Assembly: GCF_001544915.2 (NCBI RefSeq)
Contig: NZ_FCOE02000054.1
Span: 1-45,894, forward strand
Reading direction: 5' to 3'
Length of the DNA stretch: 45,894 bases
DNA from: Caballeronia pedi
GTDB taxonomy: Bacteria; Pseudomonadota; Gammaproteobacteria; Burkholderiales; Burkholderiaceae
Shown here: piece by piece, positions 31,024-38,051 of the stretch
Layout of the letters: every line of letters starts with the position of its first letter
How positions within the stretch are numbered: the stretch's first letter is position 1
Made by a program: the position numbers and the translations under genes
The notes under the pieces: model-generated
Seen by the model: the letters and a program-made list of their open reading frames with translations, nothing else
Databases searched by the model: none
What the model was told of the DNA's origin: nothing

Positions 31024-31821
31024 ATGAGGATATTCGCCGTGGCGGTGCTGTCTGTAGCGCTCGGCACGACCGCCTGCTCGCAGCTCGAAAGGAAACCTGA
31101 TATGACCAGTACGGATCACTTATCTTTCACGACATCGTTTGCCGGAATGAGCAACGTTTCACCTGCTCTCGAGCGCTACACGAACGACGTAGTGCTGGGT
31201 AATCTGTGGAAACGCCCGCAACTGTCTGCACGAGATCGAAGTGTCGTTACGCTCTCGGTCCTGATCGCCCGAAATCAGAGCGCGGAGTTGCCGTCTTATC
31301 TCGATCTCGCGCTCGACAGCGGACTGACGCCCGGCGAGATTTCAGAAATCATCACCCATCTCGCGTTTTATTCCGGTTGGGCCAACGCCACCGCTGCTGC
31401 GAAAGTGACGAGCACCGTGTTCGAGCGACGTGGAATCACTGCGGCGCAGTTGCCGGACGCGACGGTCGAGCTTCTCCCGCTTGACAAAGCCGCGGAGGCC
31501 CTGCGAGAAAGCACGGTACAACAGAATTTCGGCCTGGTGTCGCCCGGGGTGCTTCAGTTCACCCGCGACACGCTGTTCAATGACTTGTGGTTACGGCCCG
31601 GTCTGGCGCCGAGGGATCGCAGTCTCGTCACCGTCAGCGCTCTGGTTGCGACGGGACAGGTCGCGCAACTCACCTATCACCTGAATCGCGCGATGGATAA
31701 CGGACTGATTGCGGAACAGGCGTCCGAAGTGATGACGCAACTGGCCTTTTATGCTGGCTGGCCGAATGTGTTTTCAGCGCTTCCGGTTGTCAAGGACGTC
31801 CTGGCGAAGCGCCCCGCGTGA
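31024..31821 (+). CDS. Predicted lipoprotein with two carboxymuconolactone decarboxylase (CMD)-like domains
   Basis: This 265-residue protein has an N-terminal export signal with a possible lipobox ending TTAC (Cys18). Two CMD-fold repeats follow, at about 50-120 and 185-255. Each has the paired signature L-RPxLxxRDRSxVTxSxL and a later H/QLAFYxGWxN segment, so the domain is duplicated. The CxxCxxxH redox motif of AhpD is absent, which makes a disulfide reductase role unlikely. CMD proteins are normally cytoplasmic, so an exported form is unusual. The start is set by GGAGGA with 7-base spacing; an ATG six bases upstream sits too close to it. Divergent from the LysR gene and likely controlled by it. 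Function unknown. Confidence 0.82.
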   Translation: MRIFAVAVLSVALGTTACSQLERKPDMTSTDHLSFTTSFAGMSNVSPALERYTNDVVLGNLWKRPQLSARDRSVVTLSVLIARNQSAELPSYLDLALDSGLTPGEISEIITHLAFYSGWANATAAAKVTSTVFERRGITAAQLPDATVELLPLDKAAEALRESTVQQNFGLVSPGVLQFTRDTLFNDLWLRPGLAPRDRSLVTVSALVATGQVAQLTYHLNRAMDNGLIAEQASEVMTQLAFYAGWPNVFSALPVVKDVLAKRPA

Positions 31822-31860
31822 TGCATGCGCCGCGCCCGCGGTCCGCGGCGCACGCGCTCG

Positions 31861-32691
31861 CTAACTGTCGTGCGATACGTCCACGCGATCGCTGTATAGC
31901 GGAACCGTCTTCCCACTGGCGATGCTGTTGCCGACGGCCTGCAGATCGAGCGAAGGCGTTTTGGCGAGCAGCACGTAAGCGAGCCGGTTGGCGCGCCACG
32001 TGACGGTCTTCATTTCCCCGACCTGACCCGAGCGCACCGGCGCGTCGCCCTCGTTTTCCTCGATCACGCACAGGGCGACCGGATCGCCGCGCTCCGGCAG
32101 ATACACCATCTGGATGAGCGGGCGGTCATGGTAATTCAGGCGCTGCACGCGCTTGAACTTGAGACCGACCTGACGCAGATCGGGAACCGCGACCGGCATG
32201 CCGTCGCGCTGGTGGATATCGGCCAGAACCTGCTCCGTGCTGGCCTTGTCGTCCCGCAGATTGGCGACCGTGTCGCGTCCGTAGAGCACTTGATAGTCCG
32301 CCACGCTTTGCACCCACGGATCGGCGCCGCGATTCAACGGATTGTAGCCGCCGAGATAACCGGTGAGCACGCCCGAGCAGACCGCACCCGCGACGAAGGC
32401 CGCGGCCGCCCACTGCATCGAAAAGCGGCGCGTGCCGCGCGACGCCTTGCGCTCCTGGGGCGCGCTGACGCTCACCAGCTCCTCGATGCGGCGCGTGAGG
32501 CTGTCCGGCACGGGCGGAACCGTTTGCCGGTCGTACGCGGCGCGATACGGCAGGACCGACGCCTGCAGCGCCGCTGCGCGCGCCGCCAGTTCGTCGGAGT
32601 GCGCGATCGCCGCTTCGACTTCCGCGCGCTGCTCCGGCGAAAGCTCCCCGTCGACGTACGACATCAGCAGCGAATCATCGACATTCATCAT
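31861..32691 (-). CDS. Single-pass membrane anti-sigma factor
   Basis: This 276-residue protein has a cytoplasmic N-terminal anti-sigma domain (DDSLLMSYVDGELSPEQR, about 5-45) that lacks the His-Cys-Cys zinc motif. One transmembrane helix follows (about 94-115), then a periplasmic domain. The start overlaps the sigma-factor stop as ATGA, so the two are translationally coupled and the protein probably holds the sigma factor at the membrane until a signal reaches the outer domain. A second ATG follows directly; AGGGGA lies upstream of both. The periplasmic domain has no recognised sensor motif. Family placement rests on layout and on the N-terminal pattern. Confidence 0.85.
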   Translation of the reverse strand: MMNVDDSLLMSYVDGELSPEQRAEVEAAIAHSDELAARAAALQASVLPYRAAYDRQTVPPVPDSLTRRIEELVSVSAPQERKASRGTRRFSMQWAAAAFVAGAVCSGVLTGYLGGYNPLNRGADPWVQSVADYQVLYGRDTVANLRDDKASTEQVLADIHQRDGMPVAVPDLRQVGLKFKRVQRLNYHDRPLIQMVYLPERGDPVALCVIEENEGDAPVRSGQVGEMKTVTWRANRLAYVLLAKTPSLDLQAVGNSIASGKTVPLYSDRVDVSHDS

Positions 32692-33224
32692 AAGGATTCC
32701 CCTTTTCTAGTTGTTGCCGTCGAGGCCTGCACGCTGAATTTCTGACCGATCGTAAGCCGCGCGCGCGACAGCCGGCTCATGACCGTGCCGATCGGCACGT
32801 CGAGCACCTCGGCCGCCTCGCGATAGCTCAGGCCTTCGATCGCCACCAGCACCATCACGACGCGCTGCGCTTCGGGCAGCGTCTCGACCGCGTCAATCAC
32901 CTGGCGATGCAGCAAATCGAGCTCCGGGTTACGCGCCGAAGGATCGGCGAACGATTCGATCTCCTCGTCCTGCCAGTCCATGCTGCCGCGGCTGCGGATC
33001 GAACGAGCGCGCAATTCGTTCATCCACGTCGAATGCACGATCGAAAACAGCCAGCTCAGCGTCGACGTGCCCGGCTGCAACTGACTGCGCCGCTCCAGCG
33101 CCCGCACGCAGGCGCGCTGCACCAGATCTTCGGCATCGTGCTGGTTCTGCGTGAGCCGCAGCGCGAACCGCCATAGCCGCGGCAACAGCGTCGGCAGGAC
33201 GGTCGTCAGGTCGTCGTCGTTCAT
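32688..33224 (-). CDS. ECF-type RNA polymerase sigma factor
   Basis: This 178-residue sigma-70 family protein of the ECF group has region 2 at about 12-75 (LWRFALRLTQNQHDAEDLVQ, then STLSWLFSIVHSTWMNELR) and region 4 at about 115-165 (LPEAQRVVMVLVAIEGLSYREAAEVL, then IGTVMSRLSRAR). I start at the ATG with AGGAG and 8-base spacing; in-frame codons 10-14 residues upstream have no ribosome binding site and lie over the candidate promoter. It is co-transcribed with the anti-sigma gene. A GGAATAG-N17-TGTCAAT element upstream may be its own target promoter. Confidence 0.9.
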   Translation of the reverse strand: MNDDDLTTVLPTLLPRLWRFALRLTQNQHDAEDLVQRACVRALERRSQLQPGTSTLSWLFSIVHSTWMNELRARSIRSRGSMDWQDEEIESFADPSARNPELDLLHRQVIDAVETLPEAQRVVMVLVAIEGLSYREAAEVLDVPIGTVMSRLSRARLTIGQKFSVQASTATTRKGESL

Positions 33225-33254
33225 CGCGGCAACTCCTGTGATGGGCGCGCTCAT

Positions 33255-33286
33255 GATTGACAACACTCCAGAACCCGATCTATTCC
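33255..33286 (-). promoter_or_regulatory. Candidate ECF self-promoter, GGAATAG-N17-TGTCAAT
   Basis: On the minus strand a GGAATAG (-35-like, 33280-33286) is followed after 17 bases by TGTCAATC (-10-like, 33255-33262), about 30 bases ahead of the sigma-factor start. ECF promoters commonly have GGAA at -35 and GTC at -10, and such genes often control themselves. A second GGAATAA faces the other way at 33310-33316 but has no matching -10. Confidence 0.4.
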
Positions 33287-33392
33287 AGAAATTTTTCGAT
33301 TTTTTTTGCGGAATAAGCAGCCGGGGGCGGCTGTTTTCGGGTCACGGATCGCGCAACGGCGCGCACTCGAACCACCGAATAGGAGACAGATC

Positions 33393-33629
33393 ATGGAGAC
33401 CCTCCTCGACCGGGCCCGGCAGGCAGGCATGGCGGTCATGCTGGACGCGTGCATCGGACGCGAACGTTTTCATAGCATAGCCGGTTCGACGGCAACCCTC
33501 GCACGATTTGCGCAACTTTGCGAAGCGCCGGCGGTGAGTCGTAACACGCTTGAAAGCTGGGCTGCGCTCTGCGAACGCGGCGACGCGACAGCCGTGGCGG
33601 CGGCGATCCGCCGCGCGCTCGGCGAATGA
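33393..33629 (+). CDS. Small protein of unknown function
   Basis: This 78-residue reading frame has a good ribosome binding site (AGGAGA, 6-base spacing before ATG). I do not recognise the family. It is predicted soluble and mostly helical, with two cysteines, no signal peptide and no membrane helix. The composition (Ala, Arg, Leu rich) fits either a helical protein or chance in GC-rich DNA; the clean start signal and position favour a real gene. It is divergent from the sigma factor and 174 bases upstream of hcp. It could be a sigma-regulon member or a small T6SS-linked protein, without evidence for either. Confidence 0.55.
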   Translation: METLLDRARQAGMAVMLDACIGRERFHSIAGSTATLARFAQLCEAPAVSRNTLESWAALCERGDATAVAAAIRRALGE

Positions 33630-33656
33630 ACCCCGACGTGAATAGTGGTTGATGTG

Positions 33657-33675
33657 CGACGTTTAAAACGCGTCG
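33657..33675. repeat. Inverted repeat CGACG-N9-CGTCG with nested CGTTT-A-AAACG upstream of hcp
   Basis: A small nested palindrome about 130 bases before the hcp start. It may be a regulator site for the type VI operon or a 3' structure of the small upstream gene; no T-run follows. Confidence 0.3.
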
Positions 33676-33694
33676 AAGCATCGATACAAATTAG

Positions 33695-33722
33695 GCATCC
33701 AAATCAATGCGGTGCATCCAAA
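33695..33722 (+). repeat. Direct repeat GCATCCAAA, 19-base period, upstream of hcp
   Basis: Two exact 9-base copies at 33695 and 33714. A partial copy (GATCCAA) follows at 33743. The tandem spacing is close to two helical turns, so a dimeric activator site for the type VI operon is possible. Confidence 0.4.
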
Positions 33723-33768
33723 GCCCGCAAACCAAGCTTCGCGATCCAATGGCGACGCGAATTTTGCC

Positions 33769-33789
33769 TGTGCCGCAAGGCGCATTTTT
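33769..33789 (+). terminator. Terminator-like hairpin with T-run immediately upstream of hcp
   Basis: TGTGCC-GCAA-GGCGCA makes a 6-pair stem (one G-T pair) with a GNRA tetraloop, followed by five T. It ends 14 bases before the hcp start, so it is either the terminator of upstream transcription or a leader structure in the hcp mRNA. The stem is short, so strength is uncertain. Confidence 0.45.
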
Positions 33790-33803
33790 CTCTGGAGACT
33801 GAC

Positions 33804-34289
33804 ATGGCTGTAGATATGTTTCTGAAGCTGGGCGATATCAAGGGTGAATCTCTGGCGGTGGGTCACACCGAAGAGATCGAAGTGCTGAGCTGGTCCTGGG
33901 GCTGTTCGCAGATGGGCACCACGCACACCGGCACGGGCGGCGGCACCGGGACCGCGTCGGTGCAGGACCTCACGATCAGCAAGTACGTCGACAAGAGCTC
34001 GCCCACGATCGTGCAGTCGTGCTGCCAGGGCGTGCACATGCCCGAGGCCGTGCTCACGCTGCGCAAGGCGGGCGGCAACGAGCCGGTCGAGTATCTGAGG
34101 ATCACGCTCAAGGAAGTGCTCATCAGCAGCCACTCGGTGGGCTCGGGCGGCGGCGACCAGATTGCCGAGAGCGTCACGCTCAACTTCGCGCAATTCAACA
34201 TGGAGTATCAGCCGCAGGACAACACCGGCGCGAAGAAGGGCGGCGTGGTGACGGGCAAGTGGAACATCCCGAAGAACAAGTCGGAATGA
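33804..34289 (+). CDS. hcp: Type VI secretion tube protein Hcp (TssD)
   Basis: This 161-residue Hcp protein of the Hcp1 class forms hexameric rings that stack into the inner tube and are expelled by sheath contraction. The match to the class runs the whole length: AVDMFLKLGDIKGES at the start, EIEVLSWSWGCSQ, VQDLTISKYVDKSSP, LTLRKAGGNEPVEYLRITLKEVL-like strands and SVTLNFAQFNMEYQPQ near the end. GGAGA precedes the ATG. It is the first gene of the secretion operon in this window and carries upstream candidate control elements, as befits the most highly made component. Confidence 0.97.
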   Translation: MAVDMFLKLGDIKGESLAVGHTEEIEVLSWSWGCSQMGTTHTGTGGGTGTASVQDLTISKYVDKSSPTIVQSCCQGVHMPEAVLTLRKAGGNEPVEYLRITLKEVLISSHSVGSGGGDQIAESVTLNFAQFNMEYQPQDNTGAKKGGVVTGKWNIPKNKSE

Positions 34290-34333
34290 ACCGCCCGCTC
34301 ACGAACTAACCCACGCCTCTTTCGGACCTCACC

Positions 34334-35389
34334 ATGAATCGCGCAGATATCGCAGCCTGGCTCACCGACCTCTCGCCGGATGTTCCGTGCGGCGCGGACG
34401 AAGAGTACAGCGCCGATTTCCGGTCGCTGGAAGAGGCGCTCGCCGGCAAGCCCGACGCCCAGTACGGCGGCACCGTGATCGCCGCCACGCCGCCCGACTG
34501 GACGCTCGCCCACTCGCTCTCGATGACCTTGCTCGAACGCACGCGCGACTTGCGCGTGGCGGTGCATTACACGCGTTCGGGCACGGTCCGCGAGGGTTTC
34601 ATCGGACTGGCGCGCGGCCTTGCGCTGATCGAAGGGCTGCTCGATCAGCACTGGGGCGGCGTGCATCCGCAGCTCGATGCCAGCGACGACGACGATCCGA
34701 TCGCGCGGGTCAACGCGCTCTCGGCGCTCGTCGACGACGCGGGACTGGTGGGCGATCTGCGCGACGTGCCGTTCGTCGCGCCGCGCGGCCAGCGCGGTTT
34801 CGCACTGCGCGAACTCGATGTGATGGCGGGTGAAGCGCCGCTTGTCGAAGGCGACGAGATGCCGACGCTCGCGGCGATCGATGCGGCGTTCGCGCAGGCA
34901 GGCATCGGCGCAGCGCGGGCGATGAGCGCGGCGCTCTCGGCGGCGCGGGCGTCGCTCGCGCAGATCGAGAGCACGCTGACCGCTCGCGTGGGGCCGGCGC
35001 GCGCGCTCGATTTCGGGCCGCTCGCGCGGCCGCTCGGACGCATCGGGGAGTTCGTGGCGGCGCGGGTCGAAGTGCTGGATCCGGATACAGGGGAAAGGGG
35101 AAGGGTGATGGAGACCAGCAGCAGTGAAGAGGGCGCGGGTTCCGGTCCGGCGACGCATCGAGTCGTCGCGGCCGGGCCCGCAGCGCCCCGGCGCATCGCG
35201 AGCGCGCAAGACGTGAGCGACGCGCTCGACGCGATCTGCGCGTACTACGCGGAGTGCGAGCCGTCGAGCCCGTTGCCGGTGCTGCTGCGCCGCGCGCGGA
35301 GGCTGGTCGGCAAGAGCTTCATCGAAATCATCGAGGACGTCGCGCCGGACGGCGCGCATCAATTCAGGCATCTGGGCGGCGTCGTCTGA
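34334..35389 (+). CDS. tssA: Type VI secretion protein TssA (ImpA N-terminal domain)
   Basis: This 351-residue TssA of the short (TssA1-like) kind has the ImpA N-terminal domain at about 10-115 (DLSPDVPCGADEEY, then VREGFIGLARGLALIEGLLDQHWGGVHPQLD). A helical middle and a C-terminal ring-forming domain follow (EPSSPLPVLLRRARRLVGKSF). TssA organises baseplate and sheath assembly. It follows hcp by 44 bases and precedes tssB by 38. The linker around 235-275 is low complexity and probably flexible. Confidence 0.93.
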   Translation: MNRADIAAWLTDLSPDVPCGADEEYSADFRSLEEALAGKPDAQYGGTVIAATPPDWTLAHSLSMTLLERTRDLRVAVHYTRSGTVREGFIGLARGLALIEGLLDQHWGGVHPQLDASDDDDPIARVNALSALVDDAGLVGDLRDVPFVAPRGQRGFALRELDVMAGEAPLVEGDEMPTLAAIDAAFAQAGIGAARAMSAALSAARASLAQIESTLTARVGPARALDFGPLARPLGRIGEFVAARVEVLDPDTGERGRVMETSSSEEGAGSGPATHRVVAAGPAAPRRIASAQDVSDALDAICAYYAECEPSSPLPVLLRRARRLVGKSFIEIIEDVAPDGAHQFRHLGGVV

Positions 35390-35427
35390 GCGGCCCTGGA
35401 AACAAGCAAAGCAAAGGAGCAGACATC

Positions 35428-35955
35428 GTGGCAAAGGAAAGCAGTCAGAAATTCATCGCGCGCAACCGCGCGCCGCGCGTGCAGATCGAATACGACGTCG
35501 AAATCTACGGCTCGGAGAAGAAGGTCAACCTGCCCTTCGTGATGGGCGTGCTCGCGGATCTGGCGGGACAGCCCGCCGAGCCGCTCGCGCCCGCCGCCGA
35601 ACGGAAGTTTCTCGAAATCGACGTGGACAACTTCGACGAACGTCTCAAGTCGATGAAGCCGCGCGTCGCGGTGCAGGTGCCCAACACGCTGACGGGCGAC
35701 GGCAACGTCGCGGTCGATCTGACCTTCGAGAGCATGGACGACTTCACGCCCGCCGCGATCGCACGCAAGGTCGAGCCGCTGCGGCAACTGCTGGAAGCGC
35801 GCACGCAACTGGCGAACCTCCTGACCTACATGGACGGCAAGACCGGCGCCGAAGCGCTGATCGCCCGTCTGCTCGAAGAGCCCGCGTTGATGAAGGCGCT
35901 CGCCACCCAGCCTCGTCGGAACGACGACGCAGACCAACCCGTCACCGGAGCATGA
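35428..35955 (+). CDS. tssB: Type VI secretion contractile sheath small subunit TssB
   Basis: This 175-residue TssB (VipA/ImpB) forms the contractile sheath with TssC. The start KESSQKFIARNRAPRVQIEYDV and the KVNLPFVMGVLADLAG segment are diagnostic, as is NTLTGDGNVAVDLTF. The start is a GTG with AAGGAG upstream; no earlier ATG gives the family N-terminus. It is 4 bases ahead of tssC, consistent with 1:1 synthesis. Confidence 0.96.
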   Translation: MAKESSQKFIARNRAPRVQIEYDVEIYGSEKKVNLPFVMGVLADLAGQPAEPLAPAAERKFLEIDVDNFDERLKSMKPRVAVQVPNTLTGDGNVAVDLTFESMDDFTPAAIARKVEPLRQLLEARTQLANLLTYMDGKTGAEALIARLLEEPALMKALATQPRRNDDADQPVTGA

Positions 35956-35959
35956 CGCG

Positions 35960-37462
35960 ATGAACGAACTCAGCATCCAGCAACAGGGCAGCGCCGCCGT
36001 ATTGGACGCGGCGCCCGGACTCGACGATTTCTCCACGCTCTTGCAAAAGGAATTCAAGCCCAAGTCCGAGCGTGCCCGCGACGCCGTGGCGAACGCGGTA
36101 CGCACGCTTGCCGAGCAGGCATTGCGCGACACCGGCGTGATTTCCGGCGATGTCCTCGCGACCATCGAGGCGCTGATCGCGCAGATCGATCAGACGCTCA
36201 CCGGGCAGATCAACCTGATCCTGCACAGCGAGCCGTTCCAGAAGGTCGAGAGCGCATGGCGCGGCCTGCATTACCTCGTGAACAACACGGAGACCGACGA
36301 GTCGCTCAAGATCCGCGTGCTCAACATCTCCAAGGCGGATCTGCACAAGACGCTGAAGAAATATCGCGGCGTCGCATGGGATCAGAGCCCGCTCTTCAAG
36401 AAGCTCTACGAGGAAGAGTACGGCCAGTTCGGCGGTGAGCCGTACGGCGCGCTGGTCGCGGATTACTACTTCGATCACAGCGGCCCGGATGTGGACCTGC
36501 TCACGCAGATCGCGAAGATCGCGGCGGCGGCGCACGCGCCATTCATCGCGGGCGCGGACCCGGCGGCGCTTCTGATGGAGTCGTGGCAGGAGCTCGCCAA
36601 TCCGCGCGATCTGACCAAGATCTTCCAGACGCCCGAGCACGCCGCGTGGCGCTCGCTGCGCGATTCCGAGGACTCGCGCTATATCGGCCTCGCGATGCCG
36701 CGCTTTCTCGCGCGCGCGCCCTACGGCGCGAAGTCCGACCCGGTCGAGGCGTTCGACTTCGAGGAAGACACCACGGGCGCGAACAGCAGCAAGTACGCGT
36801 GGGCGAACGCATCGTATGCGATGGCGGCGAACATCACGCGCTCGTTCAAGACCTCCGGCTGGTGCTCGCGGATTCGCGGCGTCGAGTCGGGCGGGGCGGT
36901 CGAGGGTCTGCCGGTGCATGCGTTTCCGACCGACGACGGCGGCGTCGACATGAAGTGCCCGACCGAGATCGCGATCAGCGACCGGCGCGAGGCCGAGCTC
37001 GCCCGGAACGGCTTCATGCCGCTCGTGCACAAGAAGAACTCGGACTTCGCGGCATTCATCGGCGCGCAGTCGCTGCACAAGCCCGCCGAATACGAAGACC
37101 CCGACGCCACCGCCAACGCGAATCTCGCCGCGCGTCTGCCTTATCTGTTCGCGTGCTGCCGCTTCGCGCACTACCTGAAGTGCATCGTGCGCGACAAGCT
37201 CGGCTCGTTCAAGGAACGCGACGACATGGAGCGCTGGCTGCAGAACTGGATTCTCCAGTACGTCGATGGCGACCCCACGCATTCCGCCGAAGACACCAAG
37301 GCGCGCAAGCCGCTCGCCGACGCGCAGGTCATCGTGGAGGAAGTGGCGGGCAATCCGGGCTACTACACGTCGAAATTCTTCCTGCGCCCGCACTACCAGC
37401 TCGAAGGTCTCACGGTGTCGCTGCGGCTCGTGTCGAAACTGCCGACGGCCAAGGCCGCCTGA
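35960..37462 (+). CDS. tssC: Type VI secretion contractile sheath large subunit TssC
   Basis: This 500-residue TssC (VipB/ImpC/EvpB family) is the large sheath subunit. Family segments include SEPFQKVESAWRGLHYLV (about 92-109), YKALVGDYYF-like GALVADYYFDHSGPD, the FIAGADPAAL motif, RDSEDSRYIGLAMPRFLARAPYG, and PTEIAISDRREAELARNGF towards the end. The length is normal for the family. No anomalies; codon use is like its neighbours. Confidence 0.97.
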   Translation: MNELSIQQQGSAAVLDAAPGLDDFSTLLQKEFKPKSERARDAVANAVRTLAEQALRDTGVISGDVLATIEALIAQIDQTLTGQINLILHSEPFQKVESAWRGLHYLVNNTETDESLKIRVLNISKADLHKTLKKYRGVAWDQSPLFKKLYEEEYGQFGGEPYGALVADYYFDHSGPDVDLLTQIAKIAAAAHAPFIAGADPAALLMESWQELANPRDLTKIFQTPEHAAWRSLRDSEDSRYIGLAMPRFLARAPYGAKSDPVEAFDFEEDTTGANSSKYAWANASYAMAANITRSFKTSGWCSRIRGVESGGAVEGLPVHAFPTDDGGVDMKCPTEIAISDRREAELARNGFMPLVHKKNSDFAAFIGAQSLHKPAEYEDPDATANANLAARLPYLFACCRFAHYLKCIVRDKLGSFKERDDMERWLQNWILQYVDGDPTHSAEDTKARKPLADAQVIVEEVAGNPGYYTSKFFLRPHYQLEGLTVSLRLVSKLPTAKAA

Positions 37463-37502
37463 GTCGCGCACGTCCGCCCATTGCCCGCAAAAGGAGCCGC
37501 CC

Positions 37503-38051
37503 ATGTCCGAACCTTCCGCCCGCGACCGACTGCAGCCGTCGTTGCTGGACCGCCTGACCGATTTCGAACCGCACGCGCGTCACGAATCCCGCGAGCGTCG
37601 CGTGATCTCGGCGCGTGCGCTGCGCGACAGCGTGCAGCGCGATATCGGCTGGCTTCTCAACGCGAGCGGTCTCGGCGAGAGATCGAACGCGCAAGGCGCG
37701 GCGACGCTGCCGCACGTTGCGACGTCGGTGCTCAACTACGGCCTGCCGGATCTCGCGGGCCGCGACGTCGCCGCGCTCGCCGCAGGCGCGCTGGAGCGCA
37801 TCATCCGCGACGCGCTGTGGGCTTTCGAGCCGCGGCTCGCGCGGGAATCGGTGCAGGTGACGGCGATCGACGAGGCGAAGGGCGCGGGCGTCGCCAAAAG
37901 CGCGAGAGGCGGCCACGTGATCCGCTTCGAGATCGAGGCGGACATGTGGTCGCAGCCATATCCCGAGCGGTTGTTCCTGCGCACGGAACTGGATCTCGAA
38001 GCGGGCGAAGTGCGCGTCTGCGATGCGTCGGCCGGGGAGCAGCAAACATGA
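37503..38051 (+). CDS. tssE: Type VI secretion baseplate protein TssE (gp25-like)
   Basis: This 182-residue TssE is the baseplate wedge protein related to phage T4 gp25, which nucleates sheath growth. The start RDRLQPSLLDRLTDFEP and the segment RDSVQRDIGWLLN are typical, as is the SVLNYGLPDL stretch; a gp25-like domain spans about 35-160. An in-frame extension upstream overlaps tssC and is not family-like, so I start at the ATG after AAAGGAG. The stop overlaps the tssF start as ATGA. Confidence 0.93.
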   Translation: MSEPSARDRLQPSLLDRLTDFEPHARHESRERRVISARALRDSVQRDIGWLLNASGLGERSNAQGAATLPHVATSVLNYGLPDLAGRDVAALAAGALERIIRDALWAFEPRLARESVQVTAIDEAKGAGVAKSARGGHVIRFEIEADMWSQPYPERLFLRTELDLEAGEVRVCDASAGEQQT

